From the NCBI RefSeq assembly GCF_008801925.2, contig NZ_CP062803.1:4154001-4218000 (forward strand): 64,000 nt of DNA, given 5' to 3'. Source of the stretch: Cupriavidus basilensis. GTDB lineage: Bacteria > Pseudomonadota > Gammaproteobacteria > Burkholderiales > Burkholderiaceae. Position 1 is the first letter of the stretch; every line of letters starts with the position of its first letter. The translations under genes were made by a program, and so were the position numbers. Of the stretch, positions 8,121 to 16,402 are shown piece by piece. The notes beneath the pieces were generated by a model. That model ran no database searches and was not told the DNA's origin. It worked only from the letters and a program-made list of their open reading frames with translations.

Positions 8121-9935
8121 TCAGGACCAGTCCTCCTCTTCCCGCTGGCGGCGCTGATCGCGGTCCTGGCGGAACATTTCCTCCAGCTCGTCGCGCGCCT
8201 GGCGCGCCAGCGAGACCAGCTTCTTCTGATCCGTGTAATGCGGGTAGAAGCGCTCGATCGCCGCGATGTTATGCCGGCGAAAGCGCAGCGCGACCGAGCG
8301 TGCCTGCACGGGATCGTAGCCCAGCCCCTCCAGCACGCGACGGCCCAGCAACAGCGAGCCCTCGAACACTTCGCGCTCGAACAGATGCACACCGCGGTCC
8401 TTGAGCTGGTAGACATGCGACACATGGCGCGCCCGCGCGTAGATCTGCAGGTGCGGGAAACGCGCCCGCACACTGTCGATCAGCGCGAGGCTGTCCTCCA
8501 TGCCATCGATCGCCACCACCAGGATGCGGGCCCGCTCCGCGCCCGCGGATTCAAGCAGGTCCATGCGCGTGGCGTCCCCGTAGAACACCTTGAAATCGTA
8601 CTGGCGCAGAAACTCGATCTGGTCGGGATCATGGTCCAGCACGGTCACGCCGATCCCTTGCGCATAGAGCAGGCGGCCGATGATCTGGCCAAAGCGGCCA
8701 AAGCCGGCGATCAGCACGGGGTTGTCCTGCGGCGCGATCACGTCGTCCGGGCGGCGCGCCAGGCGGGCCAGCCGTGGCGCCACCAGCCGGTCGAAGGCCA
8801 GCAGGAGCAGTGGCGTGGCCACCATCGACAGCGCCACCACCAGCACCAGCAGCGCCTCGATGCGCGCCGGCAGCAAGCCGGCGCCGCCCGCCACGCCAAA
8901 CACCACGAAGGCGAACTCGCCGCCCTGTGAGATCAGCAGCGCAAACAATAACCACTGGCCGCGCGCGATGCCAAAGCGCGGCGCCAGCAGGGCCAGCACC
9001 AGCGTCTTGAGCAGCACGAAGCCAACCACCAGGGCCGCCACCTGCAGCGGCGCATGCATCAGCACGCCGAAGTCGATCGACATGCCTACCGCCATGAAGA
9101 ACAAGCCCAGCAGCAGGCCCTTGAAAGGCTCAAGGTCGGCTTCCAGCGCATGGCGGTACTCCGAGTCCGCCAGCAGCACGCCAGCCAGGAAGGTGCCCAG
9201 CGCCATCGACAATCCCACCGCGTCCATCATCAGCGCGATGCCCACCACGAGCAGCAGCGCGAAGGCGGTAAACATCTCGCGCATGTCGGTGCGCGCGATA
9301 AAGCGCAGCGCCGGGCGGACCAGATAGCGCCCGCCCACCACCACGGCGCCGATCACGCCGACCGCCTTTGCCGCCCCGAGCCAGCCCCCCGCGCCGGACG
9401 CGCCGGCGTCTGCGCCACCGGCAGCCAGCAGCGGCAACAGCGCGATCATCGGGATTGCGGCGATGTCCTGGAACAGCAAGATGCCGAAGCTGGCGGCGCC
9501 CGCCGGCGTGCCAAAGAGATTGCGCTCGGTCAGCGTGGCCAGCGCGATCGCGGTGGACGACAGCGCCAGCCCCAGGCCCGCCACCAGCGCGACCTGCCAC
9601 GATGCCCCGACCAGCGCGGCGACGCCGCCGAGCAGGATCGCGCAGGCCGCCATCTGGGCGCCGCCATAGCCGAAGATCACGCGGCGCAGCGCCCACAGCT
9701 TCTTGGGCTCGAGTTCCAGGCCGATCACGAACATCATCAGCACCACGCCGAATTCGGAAAAATGCAGGATGGATTCGACGTTGGTCACCAGCCGCAGGGC
9801 CCACGGGCCGATCGCCACGCCGGCCAGCAGGTAGCCGAGCACCGCGCCCAGGCCAAAGCGGCGCGCCACCGGCACAGCCACTACCGCGGCAACCAGAAAG
9901 ACCACCAGGGCCACCAGGAAATCATGTTGTTCCAT
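8121..9935 (-). CDS. KefB/KefC-type monovalent cation:proton antiporter (CPA2 family)
   Basis: A 604-residue inner-membrane protein. Residues about 1-380 contain a dozen hydrophobic helices of the Na+/H+ exchanger fold (for example HFSEFGVVLMMFVIGLELEP and the ALSSTAIAL helix). Residues about 400-520 form a cytosolic RCK/TrkA-N domain with the nucleotide-binding PVLIAGFGRFGQ motif and YGDATRMDLLESAGAE. KefC proteins extrude K+ and acidify the cytoplasm in response to glutathione-electrophile adducts. The upstream gene, 10 bp away on the same strand, encodes the quinone-reductase-like subunit usually needed for full activity. GAGGAG precedes the ATG at 9935. Whether it is glutathione-gated here is inferred. 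Confidence 0.92.
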   Translation of the reverse strand: MEQHDFLVALVVFLVAAVVAVPVARRFGLGAVLGYLLAGVAIGPWALRLVTNVESILHFSEFGVVLMMFVIGLELEPKKLWALRRVIFGYGGAQMAACAILLGGVAALVGASWQVALVAGLGLALSSTAIALATLTERNLFGTPAGAASFGILLFQDIAAIPMIALLPLLAAGGADAGASGAGGWLGAAKAVGVIGAVVVGGRYLVRPALRFIARTDMREMFTAFALLLVVGIALMMDAVGLSMALGTFLAGVLLADSEYRHALEADLEPFKGLLLGLFFMAVGMSIDFGVLMHAPLQVAALVVGFVLLKTLVLALLAPRFGIARGQWLLFALLISQGGEFAFVVFGVAGGAGLLPARIEALLVLVVALSMVATPLLLLAFDRLVAPRLARLARRPDDVIAPQDNPVLIAGFGRFGQIIGRLLYAQGIGVTVLDHDPDQIEFLRQYDFKVFYGDATRMDLLESAGAERARILVVAIDGMEDSLALIDSVRARFPHLQIYARARHVSHVYQLKDRGVHLFEREVFEGSLLLGRRVLEGLGYDPVQARSVALRFRRHNIAAIERFYPHYTDQKKLVSLARQARDELEEMFRQDRDQRRQREEEDWS

Positions 9936-9945
9936 GGCGTGCTCC

Positions 9946-10527
9946 TCAGCTTGCGGCGGCGTTGGAGGCAACGCCACGGGCGCCGTCAGCAATGCCGCTC
10001 AGCACGCCGGTGACCCGGCCGATATGGTCGGCCAGCGCCTGGGCGTCGGCCTGGTTGGCATCGTGCAGCACCAGCGGCGACAGCCAGCTCATGCCGCACA
10101 ACACGGCGGTCTGCTCCAGCGGCAGCATGTATTCCTCGATGCTGTGGCCATGCGTGCCGTCTGGCCCGTAGGAGTCGGCGTGGCCGCCGGTGCTGGCCAC
10201 CACCAGCATGGACTTGCCACGCAGCGCCGTACCGCCGGGGCCGTAAGCCCAGCCGCTCTCCAGCACATCGTCCACCCACAGCTTGAGCAGCGCCGGCATG
10301 CTGTACCACTGCACCGGGAACTGCAGCACCAGTGTGCCGGCGCGCGCAAGCGCGCGCTGCTCAGCTACCACGTCGATGTCGTAGTCGGTATAGCTGGTGT
10401 AGAGATCGTGCACGGTGACGCCGGGCAGGGTTTCCAGTGCCGCCGCCAGCGGACGATTGACGCGCGACAGGTGCGGCCTGGGGTGGGCGTAGATAACGAG
10501 AATCGGGGGCTCGGCCTTGGGGTCCAC
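9946..10527 (-). CDS. KefF/KefG-like NAD(P)H quinone oxidoreductase, antiporter ancillary subunit
   Basis: A 193-residue flavodoxin-fold protein: ILVIYAHPRPHLSRVNRPL at the N-terminus, then VLQFPVQWYSMPALLKLWVDDVL, the usual NQO1/MdaB/KefF signature, and VVASTGGHADSYGPDG near the active site. KefF and KefG bind FMN, reduce quinones and sit on the cytosolic domain of KefC/KefB. The gene lies directly upstream of the antiporter gene, ten bases from its start, and is surely in the same operon, which supports the assignment. Which of KefF or KefG it corresponds to cannot be decided. Confidence 0.88.
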   Translation of the reverse strand: MDPKAEPPILVIYAHPRPHLSRVNRPLAAALETLPGVTVHDLYTSYTDYDIDVVAEQRALARAGTLVLQFPVQWYSMPALLKLWVDDVLESGWAYGPGGTALRGKSMLVVASTGGHADSYGPDGTHGHSIEEYMLPLEQTAVLCGMSWLSPLVLHDANQADAQALADHIGRVTGVLSGIADGARGVASNAAAS

Positions 10528-10944
10528 GAAAAATCCTGAGAAATCGGCTGCGCAACCGTAGCCGCTAGGCCAGAAAAGATGTTTTTAATGCACTTATATA
10601 TATGGATGACGGGGGCTGCGTCACCGCGAAGCAGGGTCAATCCCGTGCCCCAGCCCGGCGAAAACCGATATGCGGCGTTGCAGCAAACCCACACCACCAG
10701 GCGAAAAGCGCTCTTCAAGCACCACGCAAATTATTGATTTATATAGATTTAGTTGGAATTTACAAAATCAAACAAGGTTGGAGCGATGCTCACCTTACGT
10801 GGAACTGACAAATCCACTACAATACTTTTTGCATTGCAGCAAGATAGTGTTTGCCCTCGTACCCCGGCCAATTTGTCGAAAGTGCATGGACGAACACCCG
10901 CTGAGTGCTATTTTTATACCTGATTACGTCGCAAGGAAAACAAA
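10528..10944. promoter_or_regulatory. AT-rich divergent promoter region
   Basis: A 417-bp gap between the KefF/G-like gene and the GNAT gene with no credible ORF. It is clearly more AT-rich than its surroundings (10560-10610 and 10725-10860). A sigma70-like pair TTACGT (10795-10800) and TACAAT (10818-10823) with a 17-bp spacer points toward the GNAT gene and would leave a 5' leader of about 115 nt. The other AT-rich patch near 10580-10610 may serve the antiporter operon. Confidence 0.4.
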
Positions 10945-11643
10945 GTGAATCCGCTCGAACTGAGCAAGGCCGTCGGGGCCGTATCCGACGAAGATCTCCG
11001 CCGTGCAGCCGCAGCAGCGCAAGCCTCGCATCGCCCCACCACCCTGGTGCGCGAGCTGGCTGCGCATCATCGCTCGCGCCTGCTGAAGCATTTCCTCGCC
11101 CTGGGCGAGGAGGATCGCCTGCTCCGTTTTGGCCAGTCGGTTGGCGATCATGTGATCGAAGCCTACGTCGACAGCATCGATTTCGACCACGACACCGTGT
11201 TCGGCGTGTACGACGAGCACCTGGAACTGATTGGCGTGGGCCACTTTGCCAACCTGCGCGACAACACGCAGGGACGCGTTGCCGAGTTCGGCGTCTCCGT
11301 GTCGCAGAGCGCACGTGGCCGCGGCATTGGCAGCTCGCTGTTCGAGCGTGCGGCCATGCACGGCCGCAACAGCAATGTGCGCACCCTGTACATGCACTGC
11401 CTGTCGCGCAATGCCGCCATGATGCACATTGCCAAAAAGGCCGGCATGAAGGTGCAGTATGCGTACGGCGAGGCCGATGCCTACCTTGAGCTGCCGCCTG
11501 CCGATACCGTCAGCCGCCTGACCGAGGCGCTCGACGAACAGGTTGCCGATCTCGACTACATGCTGCGCCGCAACCTGCGCGATGCACGCCGTTTCGGCCT
11601 GCGCTTCTGGCGCTCGATGGTGCCGCAAAAACACACCGCCTGA
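10945..11643 (+). CDS. GNAT-family N-acetyltransferase
   Basis: A 232-residue protein starting at a GTG at 10945 with AAGGAAAA eight to twelve bases upstream. The acetyl-CoA-binding motif A appears as EFGVSVSQSARGRGIGSSLFERAA at about residues 112-135, preceded by the beta-strand GVYDEHLELIGVGHF and followed by RTLYMHCLSRNAAMMHIAKKAGMKV, the usual GNAT core. About 50 N-terminal residues (helical) and 50 C-terminal residues (LTEALDEQVADLDYMLRRNLRDA) extend the core. The acceptor is unknown. It has its own terminator and is convergent with the Lrp gene. Confidence 0.85.
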   Translation: MNPLELSKAVGAVSDEDLRRAAAAAQASHRPTTLVRELAAHHRSRLLKHFLALGEEDRLLRFGQSVGDHVIEAYVDSIDFDHDTVFGVYDEHLELIGVGHFANLRDNTQGRVAEFGVSVSQSARGRGIGSSLFERAAMHGRNSNVRTLYMHCLSRNAAMMHIAKKAGMKVQYAYGEADAYLELPPADTVSRLTEALDEQVADLDYMLRRNLRDARRFGLRFWRSMVPQKHTA

Positions 11644-11667
11644 GCGAAGCCTGCGGGCATCGTACCC

Positions 11668-11699
11668 ATGGCGCGCCCGCCCGGCGCGCCATTTTCTTT
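11668..11699 (+). terminator. Rho-independent terminator after the GNAT gene
   Basis: ATGGCGCGCC / CGCCC / GGCGCGCCAT is a perfect 10-bp stem followed by TTTCTTT, 25 bp after the GNAT stop codon and between convergent genes. Confidence 0.75.
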
Positions 11700-11724
11700 G
11701 GTGTCGGGGATAACCGCGAGGCCT

Positions 11725-12216
11725 TCAGCCCCCTGGCACCGGCAAGGCCGTGGTGTCCTTGATGCATTCGAGGGCGAAGCTCGATCGTACGTCGATGACC
11801 GCGGGATGGGCCAGCAAGTGGTCCTTCATGAAGCGTGCGAAATGCTCCATGTCTTCCACGTAGACCTTGAGCAGCAAGTCCATCTCCCCGGTCATGGCGT
11901 GGCAGGCGGCCACTTCCGGCCAGATCTCGATGGCGGCGCGGAATAAGTCCAGCGGCGCCTTGCCCTTGGGCGCGCCGCCGTGCTTCTCGAGCCGTACGTT
12001 GATATAGGCCAGCAGCCCCAGCCCGATCCGGCCGGGTTCCAGCAGTGCCGCGTACTGGCGAATCACGCCAACCTCCTCCAGCCGGCGGATGCGCCGCAGG
12101 CACGGGCTGGGCGACAGGTTCACGCGCTCGGCCACTTCCAGGTTAGTCAGCCTCCCGTTGGTCTGCAGCACCTCCAGGATCTTCCTGTCGATCTTGTCCA
12201 GCTCCACCTTGCTCAC
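11725..12216 (-). CDS. Lrp/AsnC-family transcriptional regulator
   Basis: A 163-residue regulator. The N-terminal winged helix reads LDKIDRKILEVLQTNGRLTNLEVAERVNLSPSPCLRRIRRLEEVGVI, diagnostic for Lrp/AsnC. The C-terminal RAM ligand-binding domain follows, with CHAMTGEMDLLLKVYVEDMEHF and SSFALECIKDTTALPVP. Members respond to amino acids and bind as octamers or larger. A GTG at 12216 is chosen because GGAG lies about ten bases upstream and it gives the normal family length; an upstream TTG at 12249 is less likely. The A/T-rich sequence upstream (12240-12300) is a likely self-control region. No amino-acid gene lies next to it. Confidence 0.9.
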   Translation of the reverse strand: MSKVELDKIDRKILEVLQTNGRLTNLEVAERVNLSPSPCLRRIRRLEEVGVIRQYAALLEPGRIGLGLLAYINVRLEKHGGAPKGKAPLDLFRAAIEIWPEVAACHAMTGEMDLLLKVYVEDMEHFARFMKDHLLAHPAVIDVRSSFALECIKDTTALPVPGG

Positions 12217-12538
12217 GATATTGTTGCTCCGCAATATGTTTGTCGGCAATTTTTTTGCGCAAATTTAGCAAACCGTGCACAAGTACGCAATTTTTTATGG
12301 TGACCGGTCTCCTCCGGCTTCATTTCGCCCTGCGCGATCGCCTTCCGGGTGCAAGATGCCGCCGCGGCGTACAGCCCATGCACGGGAACAGGGCGTCAGA
12401 GACTGCCATGGCAAATGCGACCGGATCGCCCCGGACGTTCCGGCCTTCAGGGGCGTGGACTATCCGCTGATCCGGCAGGTCGAGCGTTTTGAAGGCAAGG
12501 ATGGTGCCAACACTGGCCAGTGCCGCCAGCCACGGAGC
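12217..12538. promoter_or_regulatory. Intergenic region with Lrp promoter
   Basis: The first 85 bp are AT-rich (runs such as GCAATTTTTTTGCGCAAATTT), typical of Lrp-type binding regions and positioned to drive the Lrp gene on the minus strand. The remainder (about 12300-12538) shows no signal. An open frame on the plus strand here has no protein-like features. Confidence 0.35.
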
Positions 12539-12571
12539 AAAAAAAAAGCGCGGCCGGCAACGGTCGCGCTT
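12539..12571 (-). terminator. Rho-independent terminator of the EF-hand gene
   Basis: Read on the minus strand, AAGCGCGACCG / TTGC / CGGCCGCGCTT (11 pairs, one G-T) is followed by nine T residues. It lies 57 bp past the stop codon of the EF-hand gene. Confidence 0.85.
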
Positions 12572-12628
12572 CTTTCATCTGCCCACGGCGCGGCGCGCCG
12601 TGGATCCTGCCTCAATCAGTCACCGTGA

Positions 12629-13201
12629 TCAGCCACCGCTGCTCGACGGCGCTGCCGGGTTGGGCTGACTACCGCGGGGCATCCGCTGCATCCGCTGCTC
12701 GTGCATCTTCTGCATGCCAGCGTGGATCTCGTCCAGCGTCAGCTTGCCATCGTGGTTGGTGTCGAGCTGGTCGAAGTACTTGGCCAGGTGAGGCATCCCG
12801 GCTTGCACCTCTGCCTTGGTCAGCGCACCGTCGCCATTCTTGTCGGCCGCCTTGAAGCGGGCATCGAACTCGGCCCGCATCTCGGCACGGCGCTGCTCCA
12901 TCATCGTCTTGCGATAGGCAGCCAGTTCGCTCTTGTCGAGCTTGCCGTCGTGATTGGTGTCGATCTTGTTGAACAGCGCGTCGGCCTCCGCCTTGGAAAT
13001 CGTGCCATCCCCGTCGGTATCGACCGATTTGAACCAAATGCCGCCGCCATGCTCCATATGGTGGTGCATACCCGCCTGGGGTCCCGGGCCCGGCGCGGCG
13101 GGGGCGGTGGTCTGGGCGAAAGCTGCGCCGCCCATCGCCAGGAACACCGCCGAAGCGGCCATGAAATTCCGGATCGAACGTGCCTTGAGATTGCCTTGCA
13201 T
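12629..13201 (-). CDS. Exported EF-hand calcium-binding protein
   Basis: A 190-residue protein with a signal peptide (basic RSIRNF, hydrophobic MAASAVFLAMGGAAF, cleavage near AFA-QTT). Four EF-hand loops are visible in order: DTDGDGTISKAE, DTNHDGKLDKSE, DKNGDGALTKAE and DTNHDGKLTLDE, each with the acidic ligand positions intact. The tail is rich in Met, Gln and Pro. It probably buffers or senses Ca2+ in the periplasm or outside the cell. GGAG lies seven bases before the ATG at 13201. It has its own terminator; gspC lies 162 bp upstream on the same strand, so co-transcription with gspC is possible. Confidence 0.88.
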   Translation of the reverse strand: MQGNLKARSIRNFMAASAVFLAMGGAAFAQTTAPAAPGPGPQAGMHHHMEHGGGIWFKSVDTDGDGTISKAEADALFNKIDTNHDGKLDKSELAAYRKTMMEQRRAEMRAEFDARFKAADKNGDGALTKAEVQAGMPHLAKYFDQLDTNHDGKLTLDEIHAGMQKMHEQRMQRMPRGSQPNPAAPSSSGG

Positions 13202-13363
13202 GTCTTTGCTCCTTTTTCGTCTCGGTGGACTGGTAAGGATTAGAGCGCACGCCAGGCAGGAAAGTTGGTCCACCTAATACGTTGTTACGCGGCTCACAGT
13301 TAAGCACCGCCAGCGTAAACCGCCGAAGGTAACGTAAACAAGTGAGCGCAGCGCTGTTACAAA

Positions 13364-13975
13364 TCAGTCTTTCGCAGAGATAGGCTCGTTGCCGCCCTGG
13401 GACTGCTGCTGCGGCAAGGATTGCGGCGGCGGTGCGGGGATGGGCGTGGCGGGCACCGGCATCGGCGTGGATAGCGGCGCCGCCGCGCCTGCCGGCAAAG
13501 CCGGCTGCGTGGCCGCCGCGGGGCCACGCGTGACGATGGCCGGGACCGGCAGCGCGATTTCCTGGCGCACGCCATTGCGCTCGATCACAACCCCGCGATC
13601 ACGGACTTCCGTCAGCCGGATCTGCGGGGACAGCGCGGTGCCCGCGCGCACCGCCTTGGCCGGGCCGCCATCCAGCGAGACAATGGCCGCCCCGGCGCCG
13701 CTGCCAATGTCGGCTACCACCCCGATCAACTGCACATCGCGCACGCCGGACTGCGCGTTGCCGCCAAACAGCGTGCCCGCCGCGCCGGTCTCCACCGCCT
13801 CGGTCTGCGCCACGCGGGCCGCGTTCGGCACGGCAATGGTCTGCATCGCGCTGAAGGTCAGCGCCCAGCGGGTAGCCAGGGCGCATAGCGCGACGAACAG
13901 CACGAGCGCGGCCAGTCGCGGCAGCCAGAGGCTGGAGGGGTTGAAGCGAAGGGCGGGCCGCAAGGAGAGTTGCAC
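13364..13975 (-). CDS. gspC: Type II secretion protein C (inner-membrane GspC)
   Basis: A 203-residue bitopic protein: short cytoplasmic N-terminus, one membrane helix ([22 protein letters not shown], about residues 18-40), then the periplasmic homology region with [43 protein letters not shown], the hallmark of GspC. The homology region contacts the secretin GspD. The C-terminal 60 residues are Pro/Ala-rich with no PDZ or coiled-coil domain, so it is a short variant. The start is a GTG at 13975. It is divergent from gspG; a lone divergent gspC beside gspG-F is a known arrangement in Ralstonia and Cupriavidus. Confidence 0.88.
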   Translation of the reverse strand: MQLSLRPALRFNPSSLWLPRLAALVLFVALCALATRWALTFSAMQTIAVPNAARVAQTEAVETGAAGTLFGGNAQSGVRDVQLIGVVADIGSGAGAAIVSLDGGPAKAVRAGTALSPQIRLTEVRDRGVVIERNGVRQEIALPVPAIVTRGPAAATQPALPAGAAAPLSTPMPVPATPIPAPPPQSLPQQQSQGGNEPISAKD

Positions 13976-14245
13976 GGAAGTGGGCTGGTAGGCATCAAAA
14001 CGCCAAGCCTACCAGAGCCGCATGACAGCTGTCTGCCTCCGTCAGGCCCGCAACGCATCGGCACGCCAAGGCAAGACGGTGCATTTCGCGCATCCCGCGC
14101 CGTTTTGCCGCGAGTGAACCTGCAAGCACTCGCTCGCAAAATCGTCATGAAGTGGCGGTTATACTGTTCGACCACTGGATCGCCGCCACGCGGATGCAAC
14201 GCGGATGTAAGCAGGCGCTCCGCCAGATATTCCATAAGGCTAACC
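13976..14245. promoter_or_regulatory. Divergent gspC / gspG promoter region
   Basis: A 270-bp gap from which gspC is read to the left and the gspG-to-gspF series to the right. No strong sigma70 match or clear palindrome was seen; AAGG lies eight bases before the gspG ATG. Control elements are inferred only from the divergent layout. Confidence 0.35.
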
Positions 14246-14716
14246 ATGATGCGCAGGAACGTTGCCACCCTTCCCGACTCTTCACCCCGCCTCGGCCGCC
14301 GCCGTGCCCGCGGCTTTACCCTGATCGAGATCATGGTCGTGATCGTGATCCTCGGCGTGCTGGCCGCTCTGGTGGTCCCGAAGATCATGAGCCGCCCCGA
14401 CGAAGCCCGTATCGTCGCCGCGCGCCAGGACATTTCCTCGATCATGCAAGCGCTCAAGCTGTACCGCCTGGACAACAGCCGCTATCCCACCACCGAGCAA
14501 GGCCTTGCGGCACTGGTGGCCAAGCCCACCACCGAGCCCGTGCCCAACAACTGGAAGGGTGGCGGCTACCTGGAAAAGCTGCCCAAGGATCCCTGGGGCC
14601 ATCCGTACCAGTACCTGAACCCGGGCGTGCGCGGCGAGATCGACGTCTTCAGCTTCGGCGCCGACGGCCAGGCCGGCGGCAGTGGCAACGACGCCGATAT
14701 CGGCAACTGGGAATAA
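14246..14716 (+). CDS. gspG: Type II secretion major pseudopilin GspG
   Basis: A 156-residue pseudopilin. A positively charged leader ends in RARG, followed by [22 protein letters not shown], the prepilin signal with cleavage between Gly and Phe, N-methylation of Phe and the essential Glu at +5. The C-terminal half has the GspG-specific pattern [34 protein letters not shown] and the calcium-site segment [24 protein letters not shown]. It polymerises into the pseudopilus on the periplasmic side after processing by GspO, which is not in this window. Two adjacent ATG codons exist (14246, 14249); the first is taken. Confidence 0.95.
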   Translation: MMRRNVATLPDSSPRLGRRRARGFTLIEIMVVIVILGVLAALVVPKIMSRPDEARIVAARQDISSIMQALKLYRLDNSRYPTTEQGLAALVAKPTTEPVPNNWKGGGYLEKLPKDPWGHPYQYLNPGVRGEIDVFSFGADGQAGGSGNDADIGNWE

Positions 14717-14728
14717 GGAACCACTGCC

Positions 14729-15247
14729 ATGATCCGGGCCAGGCGCGCAGCCATGAGCACCTGGCCACAGGCAGGGCGGCTTCACGGCCATCGCGGCCGC
14801 GGCTTCACCTTGCTGGAGCTGCTGGTGGTGATGGTCATCGCCGGCATCGTGATCTCGCTGGTAGCCGTCAATGCCGCGCCCAATGAGCGCGGCCGCGTGC
14901 TCGACGACGGACAGCGCATTGCGCGGCTGTTCGAGCTCGCCCAGGAAGAAGCCCAGCTGCGCGCCCGGCCGATCGCCTGGGAGGCCGATACGGTCGGCTG
15001 GCGTTTCCTGCAAGCCACGCCAGCCGGATGGGCCCCGCTGTCCGGGGACGTGTTCGCGCCGACCAAATGGCGCCTGCAGCTTGACGGCGTGGCCGTCACC
15101 GAAGGCGGGCGCGGCAACGGCGGCGCGCGCCTGGTGTTCGGGCGCGAGCTGATCGAAGGTCCCCAGCATGTCGTGCTGGTGCGCGGCGGCATCCGCGTCG
15201 ACGTGGCCAGCGACGGCGCCGGCCGCTACTTCGCCAGCACGCCATGA
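14729..15247 (+). CDS. gspH: Type II secretion minor pseudopilin GspH
   Basis: A 172-residue minor pseudopilin. The prepilin signal is HRGRG-FTLLELLVVMVIAGIVISLV after a 26-residue basic leader. The globular part (DDGQRIARLFELAQEEAQLRARPIAWE and TVGWRFLQ) matches GspH/FimT. It lies 12 bp after gspG with AAGGAA before its ATG, and its stop overlaps the gspI start by four bases (ATGA), showing translational coupling. GspH links the tip complex of minor pseudopilins to the GspG shaft. Confidence 0.92.
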   Translation: MIRARRAAMSTWPQAGRLHGHRGRGFTLLELLVVMVIAGIVISLVAVNAAPNERGRVLDDGQRIARLFELAQEEAQLRARPIAWEADTVGWRFLQATPAGWAPLSGDVFAPTKWRLQLDGVAVTEGGRGNGGARLVFGRELIEGPQHVVLVRGGIRVDVASDGAGRYFASTP

Positions 15248-15672
15248 CGCGCCACCCCAAATCCCCTCCCCGTGCACGCAGCGCCCGCCGCGTGCCGATG
15301 TGCGGCTTCACCCTGATCGAAGTGCTGGTCGCCCTGACCATCCTGGCCGTGGCGCTGACTGCCGCCATGCGTGCGATGGGATCGATGATCGAGGCCGGCT
15401 CCGCCTTGCAGACCCGCATGCTGGCCGAGTGGAGCGCCGAGAACCACCTCGCCACCCTGCGCCTGTCCAAGACCTGGCCCGAGCCCGGCACGCGCGGCTA
15501 CGCCTGCCCGCAAGGCGGTGTGGAACTGTACTGCGAAGAAACCATCTCGGGCACGCCCAACCCCTCTTTCCGCCGCGTCGAGATCGCGGTCTACCCGTCC
15601 GGCGCCGACAAATCCGTGCGCCTGGCCTGGCTGGTCACCATCGTTCCCAATGAAACGCGCAACCTGCTCTAA
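15244..15672 (+). CDS. gspI: Type II secretion minor pseudopilin GspI
   Basis: A 142-residue minor pseudopilin with the signal MCG-FTLIEVLVALTILAVALTAAMRAMGS, the usual GspI sequence, and a following LQTRMLAEWSAENHLATLRL segment that is typical of this subunit. It overlaps gspH by four bases. GspI nucleates the tip complex with GspJ and GspK. Its 3' end contains the beginning of a degenerate 9-bp tandem repeat that runs into the gspJ leader. Confidence 0.92.
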   Translation: MTRHPKSPPRARSARRVPMCGFTLIEVLVALTILAVALTAAMRAMGSMIEAGSALQTRMLAEWSAENHLATLRLSKTWPEPGTRGYACPQGGVELYCEETISGTPNPSFRRVEIAVYPSGADKSVRLAWLVTIVPNETRNLL

Positions 15673-15730
15673 GCGCGTTAAGCGCTCTAAGTGCCTTCAG
15701 TGCCTTGGGCGGCCGCGCCCGGCCGTGGCC

Positions 15731-16402
15731 ATGCGCGGCTTCACGCTGCTGGAAATGCTGGTGGCGATCACCTTGCTGGCGGTGATCGCCGTGATCGCCT
15801 GGCGCGGCCTGGACGCGATGACGCGCGGCCGCGAGCGCCTGACCGACCACGACAACCGCCTCAATACGCTTAAGCTGCTTTACGGCCAGTTCCAGTCCGA
15901 CTGCGAGCACCTGACCAGCCCGACCCTGCTGCAGGGCAGCCCGGTAGAGCTCGGCAACGGCCTGTTGCTGATGGTGCGCGACCGCCGCGACGAGGGTCGC
16001 CCCAGCCAGTGGCAAGTCGTCGCCTATCGCCTCAACGGCAACACCGTGGTGCGCGCTGCCAGCCCGCCGGCGGACAACCGCAGCGCGGTGCAGGCCGCGA
16101 TGATCACGCTGCGCCAGGCGGGCGGCGGCGCAAACCTGGCGCGGCCGCTGGTCGGCGATGCCGACAGCCTGTCGGCGCGCGTCTGGGTCGAACCCGGTGG
16201 CTGGCAGGCCGAGAATGGCCGCATCGCCGCCGCGCTGCTCAGCGGCAACGCCAGCGCCAGCGCGGTGGCCGCCTCCGGCGTGAGCGCCAGCCTGGGCGTA
16301 GCCACCACGGCAGTGCGTGCGATCGAGCTCAACCTCACGGCGCGCATGGGCGACGGCGACACGCCGCGGCGCTTCCAGAAAATCTGCATGACCGGCCTAT
16401 GA
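15731..16402 (+). CDS. gspJ: Type II secretion minor pseudopilin GspJ
   Basis: A 223-residue minor pseudopilin. MRG-FTLLEMLVAITLLAVIAVIAWRGLDAMTRGRERL is the prepilin signal and following helix, and QFQSDCEHL and VVRAASPPADNR fit GspJ. The start is uncertain: the ATG at 15731 gives an unusually short leader and has no clear ribosome-binding site, while an in-frame ATG at 15650 would overlap gspI by 23 bases and add a 27-residue leader encoded partly by a 9-bp tandem repeat. Its stop overlaps the gspK start (ATGA). It belongs to the pseudopilus tip. Confidence 0.88.
   Translation: MRGFTLLEMLVAITLLAVIAVIAWRGLDAMTRGRERLTDHDNRLNTLKLLYGQFQSDCEHLTSPTLLQGSPVELGNGLLLMVRDRRDEGRPSQWQVVAYRLNGNTVVRAASPPADNRSAVQAAMITLRQAGGGANLARPLVGDADSLSARVWVEPGGWQAENGRIAAALLSGNASASAVAASGVSASLGVATTAVRAIELNLTARMGDGDTPRRFQKICMTGL

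Noticed and set aside
12275..12628. Plus-strand ORF of 117 codons between the Lrp and EF-hand genes
   Set aside because: It has no ribosome-binding site, runs through the EF-hand gene terminator, and shows no protein-like composition.
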